Of a stretch of DNA of 15,366 bases, positions 1-7,539 are shown in pieces. Position 1 is the stretch's first letter, and the number at the start of each line of letters is the position of its first letter. The notes under the pieces were generated by a model. That model saw nothing but the letters and a program-made list of their open reading frames with translations. It was not told the origin of the DNA and did no database searches. Location of the stretch: contig JAHFBU010000009.1 in the NCBI GenBank assembly GCA_023249795.1, positions 1 to 15,366 of the forward strand, read 5' to 3'. The position numbers were made by a program, and so were the translations under genes. Source of the stretch: Syntrophaceae bacterium (GTDB taxonomy: Bacteria > Desulfobacterota > Syntrophia > Syntrophales > UBA5619).

Positions 1-1071
1 ATCGACGAGGCAGGCGCCTTGATCTCGATGAACCGCTGCGAAACCGACGACGCCGCGGATGCGGCGGTGGTTGGGGTGCGGGAGATCGAGCGCGTCGTTG
101 CCCGGATCGCGCGGATTCCGGAGAAGAGTGTCTCCTCCACGGATGTCGAGAAGCTCAAGGATCTGGAGGCCGAACTGAGAGCCCGGATCTTCGGCCAGGA
201 CGAGGCGGTGGATCGGGTCGTGGAGGCGGTCAAGCGGTCGCGCGCCGGTTTCCGCGAGCCGGACAAGCCTGTCGCCTCGCTCCTCTTTGTGGGACCGACC
301 GGCGTGGGCAAGACCGAACTGGCCCGCCAGCTTGCCGCGACGCTCGGGGTACCGCTGCTCCGCTACGACATGGGCGAATACCAGGAGAGGCACTCCGTGG
401 CAAAGTTCGTCGGTGCGCCTCCCGGCTATGTGGGTTACGAGGAGGGCGGTCTGCTGACCGAGGCGATCCGGAAGAACCCGCATGCGGTGCTCCTGCTGGA
501 CGAAATCGAGAAGGCGCACACGGACATCTTCAACGCGCTCCTCCAGGTGATGGACTACGCGACGCTGACCGACAACAATGGCAAAAAGGCGGACTTCCGC
601 AATGTGGTTCTGCTGATGACCTCGAACGCGGGCGCCCGGGAGATCGGCCGGCAGACCATCGGCTTCGAGGGGGAGCCCATACAGCGGGACGCCGTTTACA
701 AGGCGCTGGAGCGGATCTTCTCCCCCGAGTTCCGGAACCGGCTCGACGGGGTCGTGAACTTCCACGGCCTGACCGAAGAGGTCGTCCGGAAGATCGTCAA
801 GAGGGCCGTTGCCGACTTCGCCGCGCAACTGATCGGCAAGAAGGTTCTGCTCACGGTGACCGACGAATGTTACGCGTGGCTCGCTCGGAAGGGCTACTCC
901 CCTGAATTCGGGGCGCGCGAGATCGCCCGACTCGTCCAGGACAAGATCAAACGGTTTTTTGTGGATGAGGTTCTCTTCGGCAGTCTCCGTGAGGGCGGCG
1001 ACGCGCTGGCCGACATCGAAAATGACGACGTCATCATTCGGGTCACCCATGCCGGTTTATCAACTCCCTGA
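1..1071 (+). CDS. clpA: ClpA, ATP-dependent Clp protease ATP-binding subunit (C-terminal part)
   Basis: This is the C-terminal 356 residues of a Clp/Hsp100 unfoldase that feeds substrates to the ClpP peptidase in the cytoplasm. The frame is already open at base 1 (IDEAGALISM), matching the end of the first AAA+ domain, so the gene starts upstream. About half of the usual roughly 750 residues is missing because of the window edge, not through damage. The second AAA+ domain is complete: Walker A GPTGVGKT (residues 98-105 of the fragment), pore loop GYVGY, Walker B LLLDEIEKAH (about 163-172), sensor 1 TSNAG, and the C-terminal GAREIAR sensor-2 region. The tripeptide IGF (about residues 220-222) is the ClpP-docking loop, which points to ClpA or ClpX rather than ClpB. 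A short linker between the two ATPase domains, with no long coiled-coil M domain, favours ClpA. Its 3' end overlaps aat, a functional partner in N-degron turnover. Confidence 0.95.
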   Translation: MDEAGALISMNRCETDDAADAAVVGVREIERVVARIARIPEKSVSSTDVEKLKDLEAELRARIFGQDEAVDRVVEAVKRSRAGFREPDKPVASLLFVGPTGVGKTELARQLAATLGVPLLRYDMGEYQERHSVAKFVGAPPGYVGYEEGGLLTEAIRKNPHAVLLLDEIEKAHTDIFNALLQVMDYATLTDNNGKKADFRNVVLLMTSNAGAREIGRQTIGFEGEPIQRDAVYKALERIFSPEFRNRLDGVVNFHGLTEEVVRKIVKRAVADFAAQLIGKKVLLTVTDECYAWLARKGYSPEFGAREIARLVQDKIKRFFVDEVLFGSLREGGDALADIENDDVIIRVTHAGLSTP

Positions 1072-1738
1072 GGCGGTTCTTTTTCCGCCCGTCCATCTCG
1101 CGGCAAAAAGCGGCCTCCTGGCCGTCGGCGGCGATCTCTCGCCGGAGCGGCTGCTGGCCGCCTACCGGGAGGGGATCTTCCCCTGGTACGGCAACGGCGA
1201 ACCGATTCTCTGGTGGTCGCCGGATCCCCGCTTCGTCCTTTTCCCGAATGAACTGCGCATTTCGCGGAGCATGCGGCAATTCCTGCGGAAGGAGATCGTC
1301 CGGATCACCTTCGACCGGGCCTTTCGGGAGGTGATCGCGGCCTGTCGGAGGCCGCGCCCCGGACAGGACGGCACCTGGATCACGGCTGAAATGCGGGAGG
1401 CCTATGCCGCACTGCATGACCTCGGATACGCCCATTCCGTAGAGGCCTGGCAGGAAAAGGAACTCGTCGGCGGCCTCTACGGCGTTTCTCTCGGAAGTGC
1501 CTTTTTCGGCGAATCGATGTTCTCGGCGATCCCCAACGCCTCCAAAGCCGCGCTGATCACCCTCGTTTCTCATCTCGAGAAGCGGGGATTCGACCTGATC
1601 GACTGCCAGGTCGAAACCGCCCATCTGAGGAGCCTCGGCGGCCGCCCTATCCCGCGCCGCGATTTCCGCGCCCTTCTGCAACGATCCCTCCGCCATGAAA
1701 CCCTCCGGGGAAACTGGGGCGAATGGCTTGCGGAATGA
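1049..1738 (+). CDS. aat: Leucyl/phenylalanyl-tRNA--protein transferase (Aat)
   Basis: Aat moves Leu or Phe from aminoacyl-tRNA to the N-terminus of proteins that begin with Lys or Arg, creating a degron read by ClpS and degraded by ClpAP. The 229-residue product has the family's usual length and motifs: GIFPWY (42-47), WWSPDPR (55-61), TWIT (109-112), GGLYGV (141-146), GESMFS (154-159, with the conserved Glu at 155) and DCQ (185-187, with the conserved Gln at 187). The frame is open further upstream to 959, but family homology begins at MPVYQLP, so the ATG at 1049 is chosen. This start lies 23 bases inside clpA and has no obvious Shine-Dalgarno sequence. Translation is therefore probably coupled to clpA. 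The adjacency with clpA fits a shared proteolysis role. Confidence 0.95.
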   Translation: MPVYQLPEAVLFPPVHLAAKSGLLAVGGDLSPERLLAAYREGIFPWYGNGEPILWWSPDPRFVLFPNELRISRSMRQFLRKEIVRITFDRAFREVIAACRRPRPGQDGTWITAEMREAYAALHDLGYAHSVEAWQEKELVGGLYGVSLGSAFFGESMFSAIPNASKAALITLVSHLEKRGFDLIDCQVETAHLRSLGGRPIPRRDFRALLQRSLRHETLRGNWGEWLAE

Positions 1739-1850
1739 CGGATCCCCGGAACAAACCGACCGTCGCAAGCTCAACGGCGCTTGTCATGTTGCCACCATTT
1801 GAGTTTTTCACCTTGCGTGACGGGTCGCCTGAGAAATAATAGAAGGATGT

Positions 1851-4076
1851 CTATTGCCGGAGAAGGTTTTTTTTGCTTTGCTTCTGCGCATACATCAATT
1901 TGTCCGCGGAAGCGATGAGTTCATCAATAGAACCGGGATTTTCAGGATTGTAATATGAGCAGCCGACACTTATTGAAAGTCTGTATCTCCGGTTTTCCTG
2001 GTTGTTTCGAGTGTCAATGAGGGACTGTAACCGGGCAGTAAAGATCTCGGCATTTGCTTCAGACACATCGACAGCAAGGGCGGCATATTCATCCCCTCCC
2101 AGACGAGCAATGATGTCTGAAGTCCTGAAGGTCTCTCTGAGTACGGTTGCCGCTTCCTTGAGCGCCTTATCTCCTTCTTCATGACCCAGCGTATCATTAA
2201 TCCATTTCAACCCGTCCAGATCCGCAAAGAAGAGCAGCATGCTGCGCTTGTTCCTTTCGGCTATCTTAATCTGCTGCTCTGCAAGGGATAAAAAGCCCCG
2301 TCGGTTGTGCAGCCCCGTCAGTTGATCGGTGATCGAAAGGTTCAGGATCTCTTTCTCCATCAGCTTTCGCTCGGTAATGTCACGGAGGATCCCCACGGCA
2401 TGCCAGGCGCCTTTCATATGAATCGCTGAAAGCGAAAGCTGTACCGAGATCTCCTTACCGTCTTTTCGGCGAGCCTCCAGATCGAGTGTCTTACCTATTG
2501 CGGCGCCTTGTCCTTCTCGCTGAAAAATGGGGAAGGCGGCCTTGTGGGCTTCGTGGTAATGCGCGGGCACGATGAATGTGTGCAGATTTTGGCCAATGGC
2601 TTCGCTGCGGGTATAGCCGAGAATACGTTCAGCGGCAGGGTTCCAATATGATATAAGACCTTCGGGATCCATCATGAGAATAGCATCCTGGGCTGAGTCG
2701 GTAATGGCGCGCACGCGGGATTCGCTTTCCCTAAGGGCATCCTCCGCCAGCTTGCGTTCCGTGATGTCCTGAAAGGTCACCACTGCCCCCATAATCCTGC
2801 CGTCCTCGATAATCGGTGTGCTGGAATACGCCACGGGGAAATTGCTGCCGTCCTTGCGCCAGAGTATCTCGTCAGTGACATATCTTTGGTCAGCCTTTGT
2901 GTAGGAGGCGTGCATGGGGCAGTCTTCCACCGGATATGCGGAGCCGTCCTTATGGGAATGATGGATGAGGTCATGCACGTTTTGGCCCAACATCTCCTCT
3001 CCGGAAAACCCGAGCATGCGCAGGGCAGCGGGGTTGATGAAGCTCACTCTCCCCACGGAATCGACCCCGAATATGCCGTCACCGACCGCCTGAAGTAACT
3101 GGCGTTTGCTCTCCTCGCTTTGCCGGATGGCCTCTCGGGATCGAGCTGTAGAATAGATGACGCCGGAAAAGATCATAATCAACAGGCACAGGGAAATCGT
3201 TGCCAGAACACCGATTAATCTGTAATTTCCGATAGAACTTTTCAGGGTCAGAAGCACGATTGACCATCCGTCGCTGCCAATCGCCTTTCGGGAGACGTAA
3301 TAATCATTCCCCTCGAAAGTGACTTCCGCACCATCTGCAATTTCCTTTTCCATCACGGCGTCAAAGGTTTTATCGCCGAATTGCCGGGATGCGATTAATT
3401 TTTCCTGGACGGCCTTATCCACCGGCCAGAGACTCCGGAGGACCATTGCCGGCTTGCCGGCCAGAAAAATAATTCCGTCCGGATTGATGAGAAAACAAAA
3501 GGGGTATTTACTGAAGAAGCTGTCCATCTCGTCAAGATCCTTCTTCATTGTTACGACGCCAATCACGTTGCCTGGCCGATTCAAAATCGGGTGACTGGCA
3601 TAGAAGCCCCTCTTTCCGGAAGTGATCCCCAACGCAAAATAACGGCCGGGCTTTCCTTTGACCGCTTCCTGGAAATAAGGACGAAACTGATAGGATTTCC
3701 CGACAAAGCTGTCCGCACTGTTCCGGTTTGAGGATGCTACAGTCATGCCATTGGCATCCATGAGATAGGAGACGGAGGCGTTTGAGGAGGCGTTGTATCT
3801 ATCCAATACGCTATTGGCATGGCTAATGTCCGAATCCTTCCTGGACGCGAGTGCGGGAGCAATCCAGGGAGAACCGGCCATGGTTTTAACGGCCCCCTCG
3901 ATATACGTGAATGAGGCGGATGCATAGATGGATAAGGCTAATAATGATGCTTGGCTTTCTGCCATGATTTCATGCCGGGCTTTCTTGCCAAGATAGTCCG
4001 TGGTAAACCAGCCGGTGACAGCGGTGGAGAGCAGAAGGATGAAAGGTATCGAATACAAAAACCGTTTCTTATCCAT
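1851..4076 (-). CDS. Membrane diguanylate cyclase: Cache-TM-PAS-PAS-GGDEF
   Basis: A 741-residue sensor protein predicted to make cyclic di-GMP from two GTP. A first membrane helix (about residues 8-26) is followed by a periplasmic region (about 30-280) that looks like a double Cache sensor. It contains the FRPYFQEAVKG and YFALGITSGKRGFYASHPI segments typical of that fold. A second helix spans about 286-308. PAS1 (about 320-440) and PAS2 (about 452-570) each end in a DITERKL motif that links to the next domain. The GGDEF domain (about 575-735) starts with DQLTGLHNRRGF (584-595). It carries an active-site GGDEY at 660-664 and an RTSD inhibitory-site motif at 651-654, exactly five residues before it. 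It is therefore probably active and product-inhibited. No EAL domain is present. The gene stands alone, is more A/T-rich than its neighbours, and has its own promoter candidate. The ligand is not predictable from sequence. Confidence 0.93.
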   Translation of the reverse strand: MDKKRFLYSIPFILLLSTAVTGWFTTDYLGKKARHEIMAESQASLLALSIYASASFTYIEGAVKTMAGSPWIAPALASRKDSDISHANSVLDRYNASSNASVSYLMDANGMTVASSNRNSADSFVGKSYQFRPYFQEAVKGKPGRYFALGITSGKRGFYASHPILNRPGNVIGVVTMKKDLDEMDSFFSKYPFCFLINPDGIIFLAGKPAMVLRSLWPVDKAVQEKLIASRQFGDKTFDAVMEKEIADGAEVTFEGNDYYVSRKAIGSDGWSIVLLTLKSSIGNYRLIGVLATISLCLLIMIFSGVIYSTARSREAIRQSEESKRQLLQAVGDGIFGVDSVGRVSFINPAALRMLGFSGEEMLGQNVHDLIHHSHKDGSAYPVEDCPMHASYTKADQRYVTDEILWRKDGSNFPVAYSSTPIIEDGRIMGAVVTFQDITERKLAEDALRESESRVRAITDSAQDAILMMDPEGLISYWNPAAERILGYTRSEAIGQNLHTFIVPAHYHEAHKAAFPIFQREGQGAAIGKTLDLEARRKDGKEISVQLSLSAIHMKGAWHAVGILRDITERKLMEKEILNLSITDQLTGLHNRRGFLSLAEQQIKIAERNKRSMLLFFADLDGLKWINDTLGHEEGDKALKEAATVLRETFRTSDIIARLGGDEYAALAVDVSEANAEIFTARLQSLIDTRNNQENRRYRLSISVGCSYYNPENPGSIDELIASADKLMYAQKQSKKNLLRQ

Positions 4077-4111
4077 GCGTACGATCTCTTAGAAAAGCAA
4101 GACTACATGGC

Positions 4112-4140
4112 AGTTTACGATTAAATTCATGTCCTTTCAA
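4112..4140 (-). promoter_or_regulatory. Candidate sigma-70 promoter of the diguanylate cyclase gene
   Basis: On the minus strand a -35 box TTGAAA (4135-4140) and a -10 box TAAACT (4112-4117) are separated by exactly 17 bases. Transcription would start near 4105 and give a leader of about 30 bases before the ATG at 4076. A 15-base inverted repeat (4134-4148, CTTTCAA-A-TTGAAAG) covers the -35 box and could be an operator. The assignment is from consensus matching only. Confidence 0.45.
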
Positions 4141-4373
4141 ATTGAAAGTCCTTGTTTGGGAATTATCTCGGACCGGCATCTGCGATGACCGAAAATCTCC
4201 AAAATGAAATGTCCGAGATGGTCACATCCTATCATGATAGCCGGGGAATCAACATCATTTGTTTTCTTTGGAAACCAAGAAATTTCTTCAAGGAAGGGGT
4301 TCTGCTGACTTCGGCTTGCCATATTTTAGCCCATGATTGAGCTGGCTGAGGAAGTATCCCCCATGGAACCTTA

Positions 4374-4416
4374 TTGACATGAGCTACATTGTATTCTAAA
4401 CGGTACACCAGTGTAC
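4374..4416 (+). promoter_or_regulatory. Candidate promoter and overlapping operator upstream of the MBL-fold gene
   Basis: A perfect TTGACA (4374-4379) is followed after 17 bases by a weak -10 box, TAAACG (4397-4402, 3 of 6 matches). Immediately downstream, covering the expected start point near 4409, is a perfect inverted repeat GTACAC-CA-GTGTAC (4403-4416). That position is typical of a repressor site. The repeat is followed by a run of T, so a weak terminator-like hairpin is the alternative reading. Confidence 0.3.
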
Positions 4417-4450
4417 TTTTTGAATTGAGACGGGGAGAAATCGATCCATC

Positions 4451-5185
4451 ATGGAATTGTCCATCATCGCATCCGGAAGCAACGGCAACTGTTATCTCCT
4501 TCAATCTGGGGAAACCGCCATCCTGTTCGACGCCGGAAAAGGTTACCGCGAAACGGCCGAGCGGATGGCGGCGCTGGGGAAGGATATCCGGGAGGTCAAA
4601 GGCATCGTCCTCTCCCATGCCCACGGCGATCACTACAAGGGCATCGGGCCGATCTCCCGGCGGCTCGGCATACCGGTTTATATTCGGGAACCGGTCTATC
4701 TCTCCTGCCGGCAGTGGCTTGGTCCGGTGGAGGTCCGCCATTTCGAGGGGACCTTCCAAATCGGCGATCTGGAGATCACCCCCATCGAAACCTCCCATGA
4801 CGTGGACTCCTGCGGCTTCGCTGTCGGCGGTCTCGGGCTCTTCACCGACACGGGCTGTGTCACCGCGCAGATGCGGGAAATCATCTCCGACCTGGATGCC
4901 ATTCTGATTGAATCGAATTACGACGAGGAGATGTTGATGAACGGCTCCTACCCGCGCCACCTCAAGGATCGGATCCTCTCCGACCGCGGCCACCTGAGCA
5001 ACGACGATACCAGCGACTTCATCTGCCGGTACGGGGATCACCTTTCGCAGGTTTTCCTGGCGCACCTCTCCGAGAACAACAACAGCGCTGAAAAGGTAAG
5101 GGAAACTTTTGAATCGGTCAATGGAGACCGGCCGTACGTGGTCTGTTCACGGTTCCGGGAGACGGGAACGTACCGGGTCGGATAA
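4451..5185 (+). CDS. MBL-fold metallo-hydrolase, WalJ/YycJ-like
   Basis: A 244-residue single-domain metallo-beta-lactamase-fold protein, cytoplasmic and with no signal peptide. The N-terminal ASGSNGNCYLL segment, the metal-binding SHAHGDHYKG motif (near residues 56-65), the TSHDVDSCGF segment, the FTDTG segment and the C-terminal GHLSN and HLSENNN motifs match the YycJ/WalJ group. Members of that group have been described as two-metal DNA exonucleases. In Bacillus the gene sits with the WalRK cell-wall regulators, but no such partners are present here. The ATG at 4451 follows a GGGGAG purine stretch (about 4432-4437), somewhat far at about 13 bases. The stop codon faces the end of the prenyltransferase gene across only 7 bases. 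The family call is firm; the substrate is inferred. Confidence 0.88.
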   Translation: MELSIIASGSNGNCYLLQSGETAILFDAGKGYRETAERMAALGKDIREVKGIVLSHAHGDHYKGIGPISRRLGIPVYIREPVYLSCRQWLGPVEVRHFEGTFQIGDLEITPIETSHDVDSCGFAVGGLGLFTDTGCVTAQMREIISDLDAILIESNYDEEMLMNGSYPRHLKDRILSDRGHLSNDDTSDFICRYGDHLSQVFLAHLSENNNSAEKVRETFESVNGDRPYVVCSRFRETGTYRVG

Positions 5186-5192
5186 ACCCGCC

Positions 5193-6140
5193 TCAATGCA
5201 TGTAGATCCCGCCGAGAATATATCCCACCGCAATCAGCGCCTGTGTCAGCAATATCAGCAGGACGTTCTTACCCATGACCTTGAGGAAGACTTCCCTGTC
5301 GTCATAACGGAACGATCCCCGGATCACCTGCACGCCTATAGGCAACGTCAGCAGGGCCAGCAGCGCGTAGGGGGGCATGAAACGGGTCATAACCCCCGCC
5401 GCAATCCAGAGGTAGGTCAGCACGATAAACAGCGAGAAGACGACGGCTGCCCCTTTCTTACCGATCATGATCGGGAGCGTCCGCCTTTTGACCGTGATAT
5501 CCGCTTCGACATCCGGGAACTCGTTGAGCAGAAGCAGGTTGTGCACCAGAAAATAGGACGGGACCGAGGCAACAAAGGCGGTCCAATTATATTGGCCGGT
5601 GTGAACAAAATAGGCGCCCATGATGGGCAGGATGCCCAAGCCCAGCCCCGGCGACCACTCCGGATAACCCATTTTGAGGATCAACGGGGTGTAGAGGACG
5701 ATCAGGAGCACGGCGATCACCAGCAGCGGCACAAGCATCCACCCCTTCACCACCGTGAAGAAGATGCCGATCGGAATGATGATGGCTAAACAGGCGATTC
5801 CGAGCCACAGCGTCTCTCGTATCGTCAGAAGGCCGTTGGGGATGGCGCCGCTGCCCCCGCTGAAGGGTGTGCGGAAGGTAACAAAATCCAGACCGCTCCT
5901 GGAATCAAAATAATCGTTGAAAATGTTGACCGCCGCGTGGGCGACCAGCAGCCCGAAGGTTGCCAGGAACGCATACCCCAGGTTGAACTGCGTTCCCAGG
6001 TTGAACTGCGTTCCGAAGTCCGACGGTATGGCGAACTTTTTCGATTCATACCAGGCGACGGCGCCCCCGAGAATTCCCAAGATCAAAGCCAGAATCAGGA
6101 AAGGAATGCGAATGACGGTAACGATGCCTTTGAGTTTCAT
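5193..6140 (-). CDS. UbiA-family prenyltransferase, MenA-like
   Basis: A 315-residue integral membrane protein with about eight or nine hydrophobic helices, predicted to attach a polyprenyl chain to an aromatic acceptor such as 1,4-dihydroxy-2-naphthoate in menaquinone synthesis. Both Asp-rich diphosphate-binding motifs of the family are present: NDYFDSRSGLD (75-85) and NEFPDVEADITVKRRTLP (206-223, with D210 and D214). The FSGGSGAIPNG segment after the first motif resembles MenA-type proteins more than UbiA. The start is supported by a strong AGGAGG (6145-6150) four bases before the ATG. A hairpin-forming repeat (GGCCGTC and GACGGCC, 6154-6178) sits just before that site. The gene lies 66 bases downstream of thiC on the same strand and may be read with it. 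An exact 18-bp tandem duplication adds a second GTQFNL (43-48 and 49-54) before the second helix. The acceptor is uncertain, because no other quinone gene is in view. Confidence 0.85.
   Translation of the reverse strand: MKLKGIVTVIRIPFLILALILGILGGAVAWYESKKFAIPSDFGTQFNLGTQFNLGYAFLATFGLLVAHAAVNIFNDYFDSRSGLDFVTFRTPFSGGSGAIPNGLLTIRETLWLGIACLAIIIPIGIFFTVVKGWMLVPLLVIAVLLIVLYTPLILKMGYPEWSPGLGLGILPIMGAYFVHTGQYNWTAFVASVPSYFLVHNLLLLNEFPDVEADITVKRRTLPIMIGKKGAAVVFSLFIVLTYLWIAAGVMTRFMPPYALLALLTLPIGVQVIRGSFRYDDREVFLKVMGKNVLLILLTQALIAVGYILGGIYMH
5977..6014. repeat. 18-bp tandem duplication inside the prenyltransferase gene
   Basis: Two back-to-back copies of an 18-base unit (CCCAGGTTGAACTGCGTT on the plus strand) lie at 5977-5994 and 5995-6012, and the identity runs two bases further. 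The unit is a multiple of three, so the frame is kept and the peptide GTQFNL is repeated. The copies are identical, which suggests a recent slippage event. The duplication falls in a predicted loop between the first two membrane helices, where extra length should be tolerated. Confidence 0.95.
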
Positions 6141-6206
6141 CCAACCTCCTGCCGGCCGTCCCGCATACCGAGACGGCCATTACGCGCGATAAGGCTCGGC
6201 GCTATT

Positions 6207-7517
6207 TTATGTGGCGGTCTCCATTGAACCGCCGGGATTACTTTTCAGAAATCGGTCATAGGTCTTGATGGCGCAGAGTTCCCCGCACATCGTGCAGACA
6301 TCCTTATCCTTGTCCTCGGTCAGGCATCGGACCCTGCGCGCCTTCACCGGATCGAGCGCCAATTGAAACATCGCCTCCCAATCGAAGCGTCTCCGAGCTT
6401 GCGACATGCTTTCGTTCCTCTGCCACGTCCCGGCGACCCCTTTTTCGAGGTCTCCGATATGCGCTGCGATGCGCGATGCGATCACCCCCTCGCGCACGTC
6501 CTGGACGGTGGGGAGTCCCAGATGCTCGGCCGGCGTTACATAACAGAGGAAATCCGCGCCGGCCGCGGCCGCGATCGCGCCGCCGATCGCCCCCACGATA
6601 TGGTCGTAGCCCGGGGCGATGTCCGTGGGCAGCGGTCCCAGCACGTAATACGGAGCATTGTTGCAGAGGCGCTTCTGGAGCCTCATGTCCGCGGCAATAC
6701 GGTTCAGCGGAACATGCCCCGGCCCCTCAACCATGACCTGGACACCCGCCTTCCGGGATCGGTCCACCAGTTCCCCCAGCACGATCAGTTCGGAGAGCTG
6801 CGCACGGTCTTCCGCGTCGCAGATGGACCCAGGCCGCAATCCGTCGCCCAGGGAGAGCGTGACATCGTACTCACGGGCGATTTCCAGCAGGTGGTCGAAA
6901 TGTTCATAGAGCGGATTTTCCCGCCCGTGCAGATTCATCCATTCCGCCATCAGGCTGCCGCCGCGGGAAACCATCCCCATAATGCGATCGCTCTTCTCGA
7001 GGGCGTCCAGGGTTCGGGTCGTGATGCCGCAGTGGAGGGTCATGAAATCAACGCCCATTTGCGCCTCGTGTTCGATGTCCGCAAAGAGTGCATCCTCGGT
7101 GAGATCCCCGCAGGTGAGGCCGCCGGAAAACAGGCGGCTGATGGAACGATAGACGGGCACCGTACCGATCATGACGGAGGAGTGTTCGATCATCCCGGCA
7201 AGGATGGCATCGATATCGCCTCCCGTGGAAAGATCCATGACAGCGTCCGCCCCGGCCTCGATGGCTGTGCGCAATTTTTCGAGTTCCTCCGGGAGACTGG
7301 CATGGCTTGCCGAGGTGCCGATGTTGGCATTGATCTTGGTCGAAAGCCCCAGACCGATCGCCCTGGCTTCAAAGACGCGCAACCTGTTTTTCGGGATCAC
7401 CACGGACCCCGCCGCCAGCCTCTGAAGTATTTCCTCCGGAGATACGCCGTCATACTTCGCTGCCTGCTCCATTTCCGGAGTGATGGTGCCTGCATTGGCT
7501 GCATCGAGCTGTGTCAT
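6207..7517 (-). CDS. thiC: Phosphomethylpyrimidine synthase ThiC
   Basis: ThiC is a radical-SAM enzyme that rearranges 5-aminoimidazole ribotide to 4-amino-5-hydroxymethyl-2-methylpyrimidine phosphate, the pyrimidine half of thiamine. The 436-residue product is the short form seen in many anaerobes and lacks the long N-terminal extension of enterobacterial ThiC. Diagnostic segments include ANIGTSA (64-70), MTLHCGITTR (159-168), MNLHGRENP (194-202), SLGDGLRPG (222-230), VEGPGHVPLN (263-272, with a metal-binding His) and GPLPTDIAPGYDHI (294-307). The C-terminal iron-sulfur motif is CTMCGELC, with Cys at 408, 411 and 415. This is CX2CX3C, one residue shorter than the commonly quoted CX2CX4C. The ATG at 7517 has only a weak purine-rich site upstream. 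A TPP riboswitch in the leader supports ThiC over the related benzimidazole synthase BzaF. The neighbouring prenyltransferase may share the transcript. Confidence 0.96.
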   Translation of the reverse strand: MTQLDAANAGTITPEMEQAAKYDGVSPEEILQRLAAGSVVIPKNRLRVFEARAIGLGLSTKINANIGTSASHASLPEELEKLRTAIEAGADAVMDLSTGGDIDAILAGMIEHSSVMIGTVPVYRSISRLFSGGLTCGDLTEDALFADIEHEAQMGVDFMTLHCGITTRTLDALEKSDRIMGMVSRGGSLMAEWMNLHGRENPLYEHFDHLLEIAREYDVTLSLGDGLRPGSICDAEDRAQLSELIVLGELVDRSRKAGVQVMVEGPGHVPLNRIAADMRLQKRLCNNAPYYVLGPLPTDIAPGYDHIVGAIGGAIAAAAGADFLCYVTPAEHLGLPTVQDVREGVIASRIAAHIGDLEKGVAGTWQRNESMSQARRRFDWEAMFQLALDPVKARRVRCLTEDKDKDVCTMCGELCAIKTYDRFLKSNPGGSMETAT

Positions 7518-7539
7518 TTCATTCGTCTCTTTCCAAAAC

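Larger units (their letters stand above)
4077..4450. other. 374-bp intergenic spacer rich in inverted repeats
   Basis: This spacer lies between the diverging diguanylate cyclase and MBL-fold genes and is more A/T-rich than the genes around it. I see no credible protein gene: the roughly 60-codon open frames lack ribosome sites and recognisable sequence. It holds several perfect or near-perfect palindromes: 4134-4148; a 9-bp inverted repeat, ATCTCGGAC at 4165-4173 and GTCCGAGAT at 4211-4219; CTATCATGATAG at 4229-4240; AAGAAATTTCTT at 4277-4288; and GTACAC-CA-GTGTAC at 4403-4416. The 4165-4219 part could fold as an RNA stem with an inner hairpin (4174-4191). Whether this is a small RNA, a set of operators or decayed DNA cannot be told from the sequence. 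Confidence 0.5.

Noticed and set aside
959..1048. Earlier start for aat
   Set aside because: Would add 30 residues lying wholly inside clpA that do not resemble Aat proteins.
1739..1850. Terminator between aat and the opposing cyclase gene
   Set aside because: I could not find a convincing stem with a following T run; the T-rich stretch after 1866 is coding sequence of the cyclase.
4152..4340. Small plus-strand frame of 62 codons in the cyclase/MBL spacer (and a 61-codon one on the minus strand)
   Set aside because: No ribosome site, no recognisable sequence, and it overlaps palindromes; kept as spacer, not as a gene.
6154..6178. Terminator between thiC and the prenyltransferase gene
   Set aside because: The 7-bp stem has an 11-base loop and no T run on either strand; at most a leader hairpin.
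6207..7517. BzaF (5-hydroxybenzimidazole synthase) instead of ThiC
   Set aside because: The two are homologous, but the leader carries a TPP riboswitch and no cobalamin element, so ThiC is preferred.
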